Shown here piece after piece: positions 32,927-45,646 of a stretch of 64,000 nucleotides of DNA. The DNA is from Rhizophagus irregularis (Eukaryota > Glomeromycota > Glomeromycetes > Glomerales > Glomeraceae), in assembly GCF_026210795.1 (NCBI RefSeq), contig NC_089443.1, positions 3,286,001 through 3,350,000 on the forward strand, in the 5' to 3' direction. Every line of letters starts with the position of its first letter. Position 1 is the stretch's first letter. The position numbers were made by a program, and so were the translations under genes. The notes below the pieces were generated by a model. The model saw nothing but the letters and a program-made list of their open reading frames with translations. It was not told where the DNA came from and made no database searches.

Positions 32927-33559
32927 TAAGGTGAATTTTATTGTATGCGTAAGATATTTTTTTATTGGTGTGGCGAGGACTGGTGAATTTTATGTTTTTG
33001 CGATTAATTTGTATATAAAATTTATTAATTTGAGTTTTTCTCATTTGGCTGATAACTGTTAAACAAATAAAAGAATTTTTATCCATGAAACACAAAATTA
33101 TTTTGAATTTGATCGCACAAAATTTATCAATTTTGTTAAAATTCATTTTTTTGTTCCTCTTTTGCAATATTTGGAAAGTTAAATTTATTTCTATCAAGTC
33201 TGATGCCGAGTACCGACCATAAGAAATTATAAATTTGTGAAAAGTGTTACAAATTAACCTCTAGTTATTTGTTATATTATTTATATAGTATATATTATCA
33301 ACACGTCATGCATATTTCTCTTAATTTTATATTTATCACGCAAGAATTTTTTTTTAATAGTCGAGGCAGAATTAATTTAGACTCTACCAAAATCATATAA
33401 TTTGACTCACAGATTACGAATTAATTTTATAAATCTAGTAAATTTGATAAATTAACCTATTATGGCATATACATATGTTCTACGCGATCATCTAAAAATA
33501 GCTAAACACGAATTAAATAAATAAACTTAATATTCTCTATACGCTCTATTTTGCAAGGA

Positions 33560-35095
33560 CCGCTCATTGTACATTTGCGTAGCAGAAGACTAGCAGAAGT
33601 ATCATGGAAAGTATTTATATATATTCATAGGCTTTATGAATATTTATAATATTAATAAATTATACGTGAAAAAGCTTTGCAACAGCTGCTGGAAAAATGA
33701 ACGCGTACTTTCAATATAGTAGAAGTATGGAAGTTATTTATATTTCATAATTTCATTAATATTCGTAGGTTTACGACTATTTCATAATATTAATAATTGT
33801 TCATGGAAAGTTTTGCGTACAATATAATGGTAAAGGTATGGAAAGTATTTATACTCCATAATTTAACTATTTTATACAATATTAATAATTATAACTGTTG
33901 GTCTAACTTTTGAACTTATAAAGTAAAAATAAAATTAACGCGTGCTCTCAATGTAGTAGTGTAGAAGGAATGGAAGGTATTTGTACTTTGTAATTTCGTT
34001 AATGTGTTTACGTCTTTTTTATAAAAAATATTAATAATCACGCATAATGAACTGTTGGTTTAACTTTTTGAACTTGTAGAAATAAAGTTAACGCGTGCTC
34101 TCAACGTAATAGTGTAAAAGAGATGGAAGGTATGTATTCCTTAATTTTGTTAATGTTCGTAGGTTTACGACTTTTTAATAATAATCACAACTGTTGGTCC
34201 AACTTTTTGAACTTGTAATTGTTTGTTTGACGTAGTAGTGTAGAAGGAATGGAAGGTATGTACTTCACGATTTCGTTAATGTTCGTATGTTTACGTCTTT
34301 TTTATAAAAAATATTAATAATCACGCATATTGAAACTGTTAGTTTAACTTTTGAACTTATAGAAATAAAGTTAACGCGTGCTCTTAACGTAATAGTGTAG
34401 AAGGGATAGAAGGTATGTATTCCTTAATTTCGTTAATGTTCGTATGTTTACGACTTTTTAATAATAATCACAACTGTTTGGTCCAACTTTTTGAACTTGT
34501 AATGTTTGTTTGATGTAGAGATGAATTTAACGCTCTCAACGTAGTAGTGTAGAAGGAATGGAAGGTATGTATTTCACGATTTCGTTAATGTTCGTATGTT
34601 TACGTCTTTTTTATAAAAAATATTAATAATCACGCATATTGAAACTGTTGGTTTAACCTTTTGAACTTGTAGAAATAAAGTTAACGCGTGCTCCTAACGT
34701 AATAGTGTAGAAGGGATGGAAGGTATGTATTCCTTAATTTCGTTAATGTTCGTATGTTTACGACTTTTTAATAATAATCGCAACTGTTTGGTCCAACTTT
34801 TTGAACTTGTAATGTTTGTTTGATGTAGAGATGAATTTAACGCATGTTTTCAACGTAATAGTGTAGAAGAGAGTGGAAGGTATGTACCTCACAATTTCGT
34901 TAATGTTCGTAAGTTTACTTTTTTTTTTATAAAAAATATTAATAATCACGCATAATGATAACTGTTGGTCTAATTTTTGATCTTGTAATATTCGTTGATG
35001 CAGAAATGAATTTAACGCATGCTATCAACGTAGCAGTGTAAAAGGACTGAAGGTATGTACTTCATAATTTCGTTAATGTTCGTATGACTTTATTA
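33560..35095. repeat. Higher-order tandem array, right side of giant element
   Basis: The half-unit (~150 bp) contains AACTGTTGGTTTAACTTTTT, GAACTTGTA, TTAACGCGTGCTCTCAACGT, AGTGTAGAAGGAATGGAAGG and TTCGTTAATGTTCGTATG. Two alternating half-unit types give a higher-order period of about 310 bp (for example GTAGTAGTGTAGAAGGAATG at 34,229 and again about 313 bp later). Near the left edge the copies become short and diverged. Confidence 0.85.
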
Positions 35096-35479
35096 CAATT
35101 ATGTTTATAGGTTAAGTTTTAATAACAATTTGTTTTTACAACACATCCTTTTGATATTAACAAATAATGTTATCCAAATGACTTTTATTTTATAATATCA
35201 GATATAGCAAAATATTAATCACAGATGAAATAGAAGTGAAGTTGAAAAATAAAAAGTCAAAGAACGAAAGTCAAATAAATGAAGATGAGCGACAAATAAG
35301 ATTAAAAAAATTCTATTGACGAGATTGAACGCAATATTATGATAGTTTTAAATACAAATTATTTATTGTAGCTATATTTTGAATAAAAATACAAAAATTA
35401 CATAAATTTATAAAATATTACGTGTAAGTTACAGTGAAAAATGTTATTTTGTAATTACGTATATTAATCACTTGAATTT

Positions 35480-36094
35480 GTGAAAAAAGTTCGCGAAATA
35501 ATAATATTTTGGAAAAGTTTCGAAATATTGTACCGTAAACTGCGAAATTCGCGATGTAAAATTACGAAATGTTATACTTTCGGAAAAGTTTCGAAATATT
35601 ATACCGTAAACCTACGAAATTACGCGATGTAAAATTATGAAATATTATACCGCGAAAAGTTTTGAAATATTATACCGTAAACCCTACGAAATCTTATGAC
35701 GTAAAATTACGAAATATTACATTTTCAAAAAGTTTCGAAATATTACACAAAATAAATATATGAAAATCCTACGACGTAAAATTACGAAATATTACACTTT
35801 AGTTTCGAAATATTGCATGCTTCTGAAAATCCCAACGTAAAATTATGAAATATTACACTTTCGAAAAGTTTCGAAATATTGCACCGTAAATCTAAGAAAT
35901 TCTACGATGTAAAATTTACATACATGGCAATATTACACTGTAATTCTATGAAATATTATGCGTAAACTTACGAAATATTGCGTTGAAATTACGAAATATT
36001 ACTGTTGCGTAATTTTTTGAAGGTCATGTAAATTTACGGAGTATTTCGCAGGCGTAAATTTTCATAATATTACGCCGTATTCAATTTGCAGATG
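35480..36094. repeat. Right subterminal tandem array (~65-75 bp unit)
   Basis: Variants of CGAAATATTATACCGTAAAC, CTACGAAATTACG, GATGTAAAATTACGAAAT and ACTTTCGAAAAGTTT recur about eight times directly inside the right terminal repeat. The word CGAAATATT is shared with the 51-bp array next to the left end, as expected for subterminal protein-binding sites of one element. Confidence 0.8.
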
Positions 36095-36146
36095 TATATA
36101 TTACCAAGTAAATTTCATGAAATCCAGTAAATTAATGTAGGGGTCT
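36095..36146 (-). repeat. Right terminal inverted repeat of the giant element
   Basis: Read on the minus strand: AGACCCCTACATTAATTTAC, TGGATTTCATGAAATTTACT, then TGGTAATATATACATC. It matches the left end base by base apart from a handful of changes. The same similarity continues inward to CGGCGTAAT. Confidence 0.75.
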
Positions 36147-36425
36147 ATATAAACTTAATATCAATAAAGCATATATAAATCATTAAAAAAAAAAAAATTA
36201 TTTTTATTTTAAAAATTTTTAAAATTATTAAATAATATTGTTAAATATACTGTATTTATATTATATTTGTTATATTCTAAATCTAAGAAAATTTGGTAAA
36301 ATTTAGTAATTGATTTTTGATATTTATTTATATTTTATTATTATTACTTAAAAAAGTAAAATTTTTTTTTGATTTTTTAATAAAAATTTATTATAGTTTT
36401 AATAGAATCCTAAATATTTATAATA

Positions 36426-36597
36426 CAGTCAAACCTTGATATAGCGAACCCTTGATATAGTGAATTTTTCAGACAACTATAATAAATTTCCCCTTGTTAT
36501 AACAAATTAACCAATTAAATCTCTTAAAATCTTCACTATAGCCTTATAGCGAAGTTGAGGTCTAGAACCTAGAGTTCGTTATAATAAGGGTTGACTG
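36426..36597. mobile_element. Short Tigger-like MITE
   Basis: The 172-bp element starts CAGTCAAACCTTGATATAGC and ends TATAATAAGGGTTGACTG, flanked by TA (36,424-36,425; 36,598-36,599). The (TATAGCGAA) phrase is repeated inside and inverted. The CAGTCAAACC...TATAGCGAAC style is typical of Tigger/pogo MITEs in many eukaryotes. Confidence 0.85.
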
Positions 36598-36599
36598 TA

Positions 36600-38440
36600 C
36601 AATTTATTATAATTTGATTTTAATAAAAAAAATAAATTTAAAAATTTAAAAATTAATTTTTGCAATTATTTTATCATCTAATAATCCAATTCAACTGATT
36701 ATTTTTTAAATTATAGCTATTAATAAATTTTATAAAATAAAAAAAGTTTATTTAAAATAATTACAAAAAATTAAAAGAATAAAAAGTATTAATTTTAGTT
36801 AAATTAATTATAAATTATATATTAATTATCTGAAATTTTATTTTAACAAATTTTACCTTTTTAATATTTTATTAATTTATAAAATTTCTTAAATACTGAT
36901 CAAAGATTTTCTGATGTAATTTATTATACAGATCATTTTGATTTTCCTTTTTTTTAAATGTCATTATTTTTTCTTTATTTTTAAAGATTTTTTTTTTTAA
37001 TAAGTATTAGTAAATTGAATTTTTTGGATTTTAAATTAATAGATATTAATAAATTTCAGTTTTTAAATTACTTTTTAAATAAATTTCAAAGTATTTTACT
37101 TTAAAACTTTTAAATTTTATTTTTTATTATTATTTTTTAGTTTTTTAATTTTTGCAAGTATTGGTAATTATTTAAATAGTAAAATCAAATAAATTATTTC
37201 AAAAATTTTTTTTTTATTTTGTTTAATTTTTTAGGTTAATTTAAATAAAATATTATGACTATAAATTTAAACATAATTTTAACTGAAATTATATTAATTT
37301 ATATGTAAAATCAATTACAATTGTTTATAATATATTATAAATAAATTATTTTATAAGAATAAAATATTAAAATGAAATAAAGAATTCACAATTAAATTGG
37401 ATTATATACTAAAAAATTTGCTTTTTTTGATTTGTACTTTTTTCTAATACTAATTATATTCATTAGAATATTAAATTAGACAGACAATTTTTTAGTAACA
37501 TAGAAAGTATAAAATAATAAGATATTACTATAATTAGAACAACTTATTTTTAGTTTTTTAGCCACTATATAAACGGTATTTTAATTTTTTTAGTAATACA
37601 TTTTAGTAAAAGTTTGGAATTTCGTTATCTAAAATCTCAGATCATTAATATTATAAAAACCCAAAAACAGGAAGTCACCGGACCTACCCGAGTCTAATAG
37701 TTATCGTTACCATATTGTACTTGTATTTTTGTTGATAACTTTATATTAATATTATTAATTAGGAAATTGTTATAACACTAATAAGCACTATTGATATATC
37801 CACCACATTCGAAAATCTACAGATATTTGCCGGTTGATGACTTGATGCACATTAGTTATCTGATGTCATTTTTGACTGGCGAATGTTAAACGCCAAACAT
37901 CTCGAACTCCTAATTTTATAACAAGATTAAAATTAGTATTGTTCAAAAAAATAATTCAACCACTTAAAAACATTTACATTTTTATGTGGAACATAGATAA
38001 GCTGTTTACTGATTTTCCTTCTTAGGATAAATGGAACTTAAATTTCACATTTTTCTCACATTAATTTATAAGAGTCAATGAACCATGAGTAATAATTATA
38101 AGGAATATCACCATATTTTTGTGTAAATTACGAATTGTTTTTGTTTTTTATGATGGCCCCCTTTTTTGTTGAGGAATTCTAAGAATTACACAACGGCGTC
38201 ATATTTTTTTTTGTTACTATTGTTTTCTTATTTTAGTGTGACCTATAAAAATTTTTATAAACTCTTTCAAAAAAAAATCTTTTTTTTCCTCGTCCTTACT
38301 ATAGGGAACATTTCTTTCATTCATATTTGCTTAATTAATGATTCCAAATTTTTTTGAGTGAATTCTTATGTTTCATTCATTCATCTAATTTTAAGGATTT
38401 TATTTTATATTGTATATATATATATATCAACTAACATAAA
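36600..38440. other. AT-rich intergenic region upstream of the antiporter gene
   Basis: There is no gene and no clear element. Most of the stretch is A/T homopolymer-rich; 37,660-37,720 and 37,795-37,915 have more balanced composition but no recognisable signal. A (TA)n run at 38,413-38,427 lies just before the antiporter start codon. Confidence 0.5.
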
Positions 38441-41400
38441 ATGGTTGCTACAGAACAAGGTGGTGTCCTTTCTGGCGCAGTACCGACTCATTATAATGAA
38501 AATGATCCTATAACTTTATTTATAATACAAGTAATTTCTTATTTTTAATATTAATAAATTCATTGTTTCTTACATTATTTTTTGTGACTAATCGGATTAA
38601 TTTTCATTAAAGGTTATTTTGATCATATTTTTTACACGTATTCTCCATTTTGGTTTGTCGCGCTTTCGACAACCACGTGTTATTTCAGAAATTATTGGTG
38701 GTATTATCCTTGGACCATCAGTACTTGGACGCATACCTGGATTTAATGATGCAATTTTTCCAAAAGCGTCTAGAGCCAACTTAAATTTACTTTCTACGTT
38801 GGGTTTAATTTTGTATTTATTCATCGTTGGTGTTGAATTGAACCCAAAAGCCTTGATAAAGAATGCAAGAGTAGCATTGACTATTTCTGCCGCGGGTATT
38901 GCGTTACCTTTTGCCTTGGGTATTGGCGTTGGTTATGGATTATATCATGCGATGGGTAATGATAGTCAAACAACTTTCTCCAGTTTTATACTTTTCATTG
39001 GTGTAGCAATGTCGATCACGGTAAGATGAGTTCAATTAAATATTTATTAATCCACACACACTTAAATTGATAGGTATTTTATTATTCATAATAGGCATTT
39101 CCAGTACTTGCACGTATTTTATCGGAACTTCAACTTCTTAGAACACCAGTTGGATCTACTGCTCTTACTGCGGGTGTTGGTGATGACGTAGCTGCATGGG
39201 TTTTATTGGCTTTAGTAGTCACCATCGTTAATGCTTCTAATTCACTAATCGCTTTATATGTCTTCCTTCTGGCAATTGCTTGGACATTAATAGTTATATT
39301 TGTTATACGTCCTATCTTGTTAAAACTCATTGTTAAGACTGGTAGTAATGATAACGGACCTACTGTAATGATGGTGGTTATTACTTTATCCATCGTGTTA
39401 ATATCTGCATTTGTTACAAATGTTATTGGCGTGCACGCAATTTTTGGAGGGTTCTTAGTTGGTGTTATTATTCCACATGAAGGTGGTTTCGCTGTGGGTA
39501 TAACAGAAAAGATTGAAGATTTGGTCAATGTTCTGTTTTTGCCAATTGTAAGTATAATTTATTCTATTACAAAATTTTTTAACGTGTTAATTAATTAATT
39601 AATAATATTTTTTATTTAGTATTTTGCTTTGTCTGGAATAAAAACTCAAATTGGTCTCTTGAATGATGGGGCATCCTGGGGGTGGGTCATTTTGGTGATT
39701 ATTGTTGCAATGGTTGGCAAGATAACAGGCGCTACACTTGCGGCCAGATTAAACAAATTGGCTTGGAGAGAGTCCCTGACAATAGGTGTTTTTATGAGTT
39801 GTAAAGGGTACGTACAAATTATGACAATGGAAAATTACATTATTTAAACAATACTGATTTTGATTTTCTTTTATATTCTTATATAAAGTCTTGTTGAGTT
39901 GATCGTACTCAACCTTGGATATGACGCAGGAGTTATTAATGGTAAAATATTTGTGATCATGGTTGCCATGTAAGCATAGATTTTTCATATTTTTAGTTTT
40001 TTTTCTAGGAAAACAAAATATTAATTTGTTTATATAATTGTTTCTTTAAGGGCATTGGTTACTACAATCTTAACTACTCCTTTAGCAACGTGGTTATATC
40101 CACATGAATACCAAAGGAAAATGGAACTTAAACGTATCGGTCATTTGGAACCAGAAGGAACTGGCGATCGTACTGATGAGATCTCAACAAAAAAGAATAG
40201 ATTGTTAATTGTTCTTAATAAGGTTGAATATCTTCCGCCAATGATGATGCTCGTACAATTATTGCAACCACTATCAGCCATTGTAAGAAAACAAGTTGAA
40301 GAAAAGGGAGAAAATGAAAAAACAGCTACTGTCCAAACTCAACCGAATGCATCAATTACTGTCCATGTGTTACGACTCATTGAATTAACTCAACGTATTT
40401 CTACTGTAATGAAGATCAGTGAAACTGAAGAAACATTGCATGATCCGATCATGAATCTTTTCAGATCATTTGGACAATTGAATTTTGTTAAAGTCAAAGC
40501 AAACCTTGCTGTTGTTGCACAACAAGACTTTGCACAGCACGTTGCCGAAAGGGCTGAAGATACTGATGCTAATTTAGTAATAGTTCCTTGGGGTGGCGCA
40601 GGTTCGGTTATTGATGATCAGTCAAATCCATTTGTTGGACCAAGAGAAAAGAAAGAAACAAGTCCACAAGTCGCGTCTTTCACTCAAGAGGTCTTCTCTG
40701 AAGTAACTAACAGAGCAAATGTTGGTGTCTTTGTAGATCGTGGTCTTGGTGTTTCCTCTTTAAATCAGAAGGAAAGTAGTATTACTAGCATATCAGTTCG
40801 CGTTTTCTTACCATTCTTCGGTGGCATTGATGATCGTGAGGCATTGACTTTTGTCATTCAATTACTTGACCATCCAAATGTGTCAGTTGATGTTCTTAGA
40901 ATCATTAAATCTTCTGAGCCTACCGAACATGATACTATATTAAAAAACAATACACTTATGACTGAGACCGGAGATAAAATACCAGAAGATTCTGAAGATG
41001 TTCAACGTCCTCCACTTGCACACAAAATATCTTCAGCATCTGCTCACATTTTACATTCGAATGACGAACGCAAAGCATCTGATGATGCCGATGAAGAGTT
41101 ATTAAAACAAGTTTTAAAGTCACGTACGGGTGTTGTAGCATCAAATGCTCGAATAAATTATACGGAGATATCGTCATCTACACCTCTACAAACAGCAGTT
41201 AACCGTGCCAAAGATATAGTCAGTCGTAAGGATTTAATTGTGGTTGGACGTGGACGTAATGATGTTACTTTTAGTCATAAAGCAGAATCCTTGGATATAC
41301 TCAAAAATTTGGGAGATTATGGTAGTGATACACGTAAATCATTAGGTGATATAGCACAAGCATTTTTATCTGGTGGTACTGCAGCAAGTATTTTAGTTTT

Positions 41401-41446
41401 GCAAGCAAAGAAAAATACGAATTCAAAATTAAAAGAAATTGCTTAA
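38441..41446 (+). CDS. KHA1: K+/H+ antiporter, CPA2 family (Kha1-like)
   Basis: Six exons join in frame: 38,441-38,530, 38,613-39,020, 39,095-39,547, 39,620-39,807, 39,889-39,969 and 40,051-41,446, giving 871 residues, close to yeast Kha1. All introns are GT-AG and 72-82 nt. The first half has about 12 hydrophobic segments, with ISEIIGGIILGPSVLG near the N-terminus, SELQLLRTPVGSTALTAG and the ion-site acidic pair Asp196-Asp197 in GVGDDVAAW. HAIFGGFLVGVIIP and ISCKG-type turns also match CPA2 exchangers. The C-terminal ~430 residues are soluble, probably with two nucleotide-binding-like (USP-type) lobes. It should exchange K+ for H+ across an endomembrane (Golgi/endosome in yeast, by family knowledge). 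No disruption is seen. Confidence 0.93.
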
Positions 41447-42744
41447 TATATTTAGTTTTATTATTTTGTTATATATTATTTGATTAAGCAAGATGTATAC
41501 AGGGCGTGAGGAGTATTATTATAGGTGGATTTGCAGCATCTAATAGTATTTATATCTTATATATTGTAATTTTATCTTTTTTAAATGTAAACTTTTTTTG
41601 TATGATTTAGTATTTGATTAGTAGAACGGAACAACTTTATTGCGTTGAATGCTAATCTCATCATTAAAAAAAAAATCTTATTGAGTATTTCGTTTGAGAC
41701 TTTTCGAGTAAACTATTTGAACAACTTACAGCACGTATCGAAATTGTTGTAGTAACAAAATGCTATGTGGTTTAAAATCTAATATTATTACCATTGTTTT
41801 ATGAATTTAATATTAATCATATTTTTAATGCTATTACAAAAAAAAAATTTAATTGTTAATAACTTTTTTCCATAAATAAAATTGCTAAATAAAACATATT
41901 GCATATTGTATATTATTCAAATAATAATAATTTTTAATATTTTTTTTTGTCAATCTACACATTTATCCACTACCAAAATCATTAATAAAAATTTTTTTTT
42001 TTTAATGTACGAGGATTTAATTACATCAAAACACCCACTCAACCTGCAAATTGTATACATTAGATTAAATATATTTCTTGGTTTTTTCTGGTTTTTCTGA
42101 ACTTTAAGTATTAAAGCAATTTTTATAAAATATTTTTAAATTTTGGGTTTTTTTCCCTTCGGGAAAAAACCCCTAACGTTCCCCCCCTGGAGCGTGTCAC
42201 TCATTAATATTAATTATTTTAACTATTTCCCGGCTATCTATATGAGGCCGGGAAATAAGTAAACGAAGTTCCCAGTCATTTATAAACTCAGCTAATCACT
42301 CATCACTAAAAAATAAGCTAAAAGCTTTTAGACCAAATTCTTTTATATACAATTTTTTTGAATACTTGCCAGAATTAGAGGTGATTTTCACTTTTATCAC
42401 ATGATTTTATTTATTATACTAAAGTTTAAAAAAGAAAAACTAATAATTTATTAATAAAAAGTATTTAAAAAAAGTTTTTTTATTTAAATGTATACTAAAA
42501 ATACAATTAATTATACAATTTAAATATAATTTGTAATAAACAATATATTGTAAAGTAAAATAAATATTTTATATTACAAAAATATATATAAAATTCTTTT
42601 TAGTACTGATAAGATAAAAGTGTATATTCAGATATAAATCAATGTTTTAAATCAATAAATTGATTATATTCAAAGTTTTTTAATTAGTATTATTTATTTA
42701 TTCTGTATTAAATTAACACTATTAATTTTCTTTACAAGTATTAT
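41447..42744. other. Intergenic region with two hairpins
   Basis: There is no gene. Two stem-loops stand out: GGGTTTTTTTCCC/GGGAAAAAACCC with a tiny TTC loop (42,145-42,172), and ATTTCCCGGC/GCCGGGAAAT with a 12-base loop (42,225-42,256). The C-run CCCCCCCTGGAGCG between them is unusual in this AT-rich DNA. Elsewhere the region is low complexity. Confidence 0.55.
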
Positions 42745-43445
42745 ACTTAAAAGATGTTAGTTTATAGCGATTCTGTTGTCATGGTGAATGTTGCCATGGT
42801 GACTCTAATCACATGACTTTATACTATATTTTGATTGGACAACTTTTTATTTTCGTTAAAAATTCACAACACTTTAATTTGCAAAAAGTTTTGATTTTAC
42901 ACAATAAAATAATGATATACTGTATGGCTAAAATCATTTAATTAAAGTTTATTAATAGAGAAATATTGTAAAGTTTATATTTTATTTTTAATAGAACTAG
43001 TAATTTTGATATATAAAAAAAAATGATAATAACAGAGTAAAAAACAAAATCAAGATGAAAAACAAAACCCATAAAGAAAGTTAAAAAACAAAATAAAAAC
43101 AAAACCTGTGAAGTTAAAAGTAAAATGCATCAAGAAAAAGGAGATAAAGAACAGCATAGAGAGTTAATAAAGAACAAATTAAAAAAACAAAAGCAGAAAA
43201 AAAAAGATGTACTTTGATTGTAAAACTGGAAGAACTTAAAGACTTAAAAAAAAAGAAAAAACAAAAAATAGCAAGAAAGAATGAAAAAACCTATCAAAAA
43301 AAAAAATAAAAATAAAATCAAAAAAAGAGAAAGGAAATAAACCGAAAAAAAAATCAAAAAATAAAACAAGTAAAATGAAAATAAAGAAACTAAAGACTAA
43401 CGTAATTGTAAATATTAGTTAATCAATCAAATTTGATCACATAAT
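42745..43445 (+). repeat. Dispersed A-rich repeat, copy 2
   Basis: This copy is similar to 1,675-2,712 from GTTAGTTTATAGCGATTC through AGAACTAGTAATTTTGATAT to TTGTAAATATTAGTTAATC. It lacks the CACTA-like MITE of copy 1 and so serves as the empty-site control. Confidence 0.6.
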
Positions 43446-43552
43446 TTAAGGTCGTACTGATGATATAGGTTACCAATAACATTTTCCTTTATACTTTATA
43501 AAATTAATATATAGATAAAATTATTATTATTTTTTTTTTTTAATGATCTATA

Positions 43553-43600
43553 TAGGACCCCGGACATCTCTTATAGAACTCACAACTGACTTTTTGCCAA
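43553..43600. repeat. Solitary MITE end
   Basis: AGGACCCCGGACATCTCTTA followed by TAGAACTCACAACT resembles the terminal repeat of the MITE at 5,953-6,592. No opposite end was found downstream before 44,074, so this looks like a truncated copy. Confidence 0.4.
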
Positions 43601-44073
43601 AAAAAGACCCAATTTGCTCTTTTTTTATTTTCCGTTTTTTGTGATTATCTCAGTATTCAGTGATCTGATTCATGTGGATTTTTTTTATTTTGTAGAGCTC
43701 GATGAGAGTTACGAAACAAAAAAAGTTCGTACAAATTGAACCACTGGATGCTGATATAGCTAATATAGTTGTGGAAATACTAACGTATTTATTGTATTAT
43801 TGTAAAAAAGATTTCATTGATAAATAAAATTATTTAACTTTCTTTTATTGTATGTTTATTATTTGGTTAGAATATTAAATTTAAATAAAAGGACTAATTT
43901 TATTTTTATAATTATATCTAATAAAAAAAAAGAATAGAAAACTACTTATAAACTACTTTATACATAAGTACAATACTCAATAATAATCAATCCATAAATA
44001 TTGTGTGTATATATATATATATATTTTAATTTCTTTTATATCATTAAATAAACGGAACATTCTTAAATGGCAA

Positions 44074-45646
44074 TTAAGAATTTTGCTCATGTTTAGATCC
44101 ATTATCTTGTGAATCTCGCATACGTTTAAATCCACTATCTTGCCTTCTATTCCATAATCGGAAAGATAAGAAGGAAAATGCAACAAGAATAATAAATAGA
44201 TAAATATAATGTATATAATAATAGACCATATCGGCTCCATAAAGTTTGAGTCCAAGTGGAATTTGAAAAGCAGCCAATACAACTAAAGCTCTTCCAAACC
44301 ACCTAGAAAAAAAAAATTGCAATAAGTAATTTAAATAATTTAAATGAAAATTTTAAAAATTTAGGATCAAAAACTTACCAATGAAGTTGAGTCCACCATG
44401 GAATATGAACGCGTTTTGGATCGTACAAATGATGATGGATTGCACCAATTGCTAGTTGTACAAAGAATCCAAGGAAAAGCACGAATCCAACGATCTTTAA
44501 GGGAAGGAAATAAGTTGTTAGGAAAATATCACAATGAGTAACTAATTAAGTAGTTTTGTATTCACCTTGTGAGGATCATCAAATTTAAGATTTCCGGCAG
44601 CAGCGAAAGATAGAGCGCTACCAGCCAACATAACAGGAAGTGAGAGAAAGGCTTGAATGCCAACATGTAATTTGAACCATGTTGTTGGAAGAAAATTTCT
44701 CGCAAATCGTGCGATGAATACTGCACCAGGAATGATAATAAGCCAGGCGGAAAACATCAAAGCAGCTATATTTAAATGAACAATTAAATTAGTAGCTGGT
44801 GACCTAATTGTCATAATATACCAAATTACATACCGATACTTACCGTGAGCAACTATCAATTTATCATAGTGTGACAATTCGCTGCCTCCTTCCGCAAGGT
44901 TTAATATAATATTACCTCTGTAATCATGACGTGGTAAATAAGCATCGATATCTTTATCTTCCGGATTTAATGTACCATATGCATATGCAAAGTTTTGTTT
45001 ATTTTTAATTCTACTGCCCTTAACTTTAAGGGGACGAGTGAATTCTACAATAAATTTATTATTTTCATTAATTTTACTGGTATCCATATTAAGTTTGAGA
45101 TCAGATTGTTGATCAGTTGCCATTGGCTGAGTTCCTTCTTCTCCTATACGCTGTGAAAGTGTTATACTGCCATCACTATTAGCCCAAGCGACCTTTACAA
45201 AATAAGCATATTAATGATTCAATTTAGAAACAAAATTATAAACAGCAGGCTATCGTTGTCACTACTTACCATCAAATATCCGTCCATATTATGACCAATA
45301 CCTAAACCAAGCCAACTACAATTTAAGAAACAATTAATTAATAAAATTGAACGAATTCTTTTAATTAATTCTTCTGAGATAATTACCCGGCCGTATTAGG
45401 AGCCTCTAAACGGAAATGTACAAGAGTTTCATTACTTTGTGGAAGTGTAATTGTAAAACAATACCCTACTTCGTCAATACAATGACTAGTTAAACTATAA
45501 GCAACTATTTAAATAAAAAATATATAAATTAGCTTGTTCCAAATTTTCAGAATGTCTCACTGCAGTCAACATCAAAATATACCTTGAACTAGAGTAAAGT
45601 ATAAGAAAAGTGTGCACCATATATTTCTTTTCGAGTATATGGTCAT
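44074..45646 (-). CDS. DOMON - cytochrome b561 membrane protein
   Basis: Seven exons on the minus strand join in frame: 45,646-45,583, 45,504-45,387, 45,315-45,270, 45,192-44,844, 44,766-44,576, 44,494-44,379 and 44,302-44,074 (370 residues). The start MTIYSKRNIWCTLFLYFTLV is a signal peptide. Residues ~25-190 form a DOMON-type beta domain (CFTITLPQSNETLVHF, LGIGHNMDGYLM, VAWANSDGSITL). Residues ~190-350 are the b561 core, with haem-ligand-type histidines in AHAALMFSAWLI, FKLHVGIQ, AIGAIHHHLYD and LHWWFGRALVV. The tail is short, charged and cytosolic. Such proteins move electrons across a membrane, often for ferric or copper reduction or to serve a lytic oxidase; the partner here is unknown. 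The start was chosen because only it joins a signal peptide in frame to exon 2. Confidence 0.88.

Larger units (their letters stand above)
20719..36146 (+). mobile_element. Giant Plavaka/CACTA-like DNA transposon (15.4 kb)
   Basis: The left end reads AGACCCTTACATTAATTTAC then GGATTTCATGAAATTTACTT. The right end, reversed, is AGACCCCTACATTAATTTAC then the same palindrome-bearing block. The similarity continues through AATATATACATC once the MITE at 20,774-21,151 is removed. Inside are a Plavaka-like transposase gene (+), homologous accessory genes pointing outward on both sides (- at 23.3-24.6 kb, + at 30.8-32.9 kb) and long tandem arrays next to both ends. Subterminal repeat arrays and a transposase-plus-accessory layout are CACTA-like. 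No certain target duplication is seen. The continuity of the 15 kb as one element is inference from the ends and the symmetrical contents. Confidence 0.65.

Noticed and set aside
38597-39528. Minus-strand frames over the antiporter exons
   Set aside because: They overlap well-supported plus-strand exons with conserved transporter motifs and in-frame introns.
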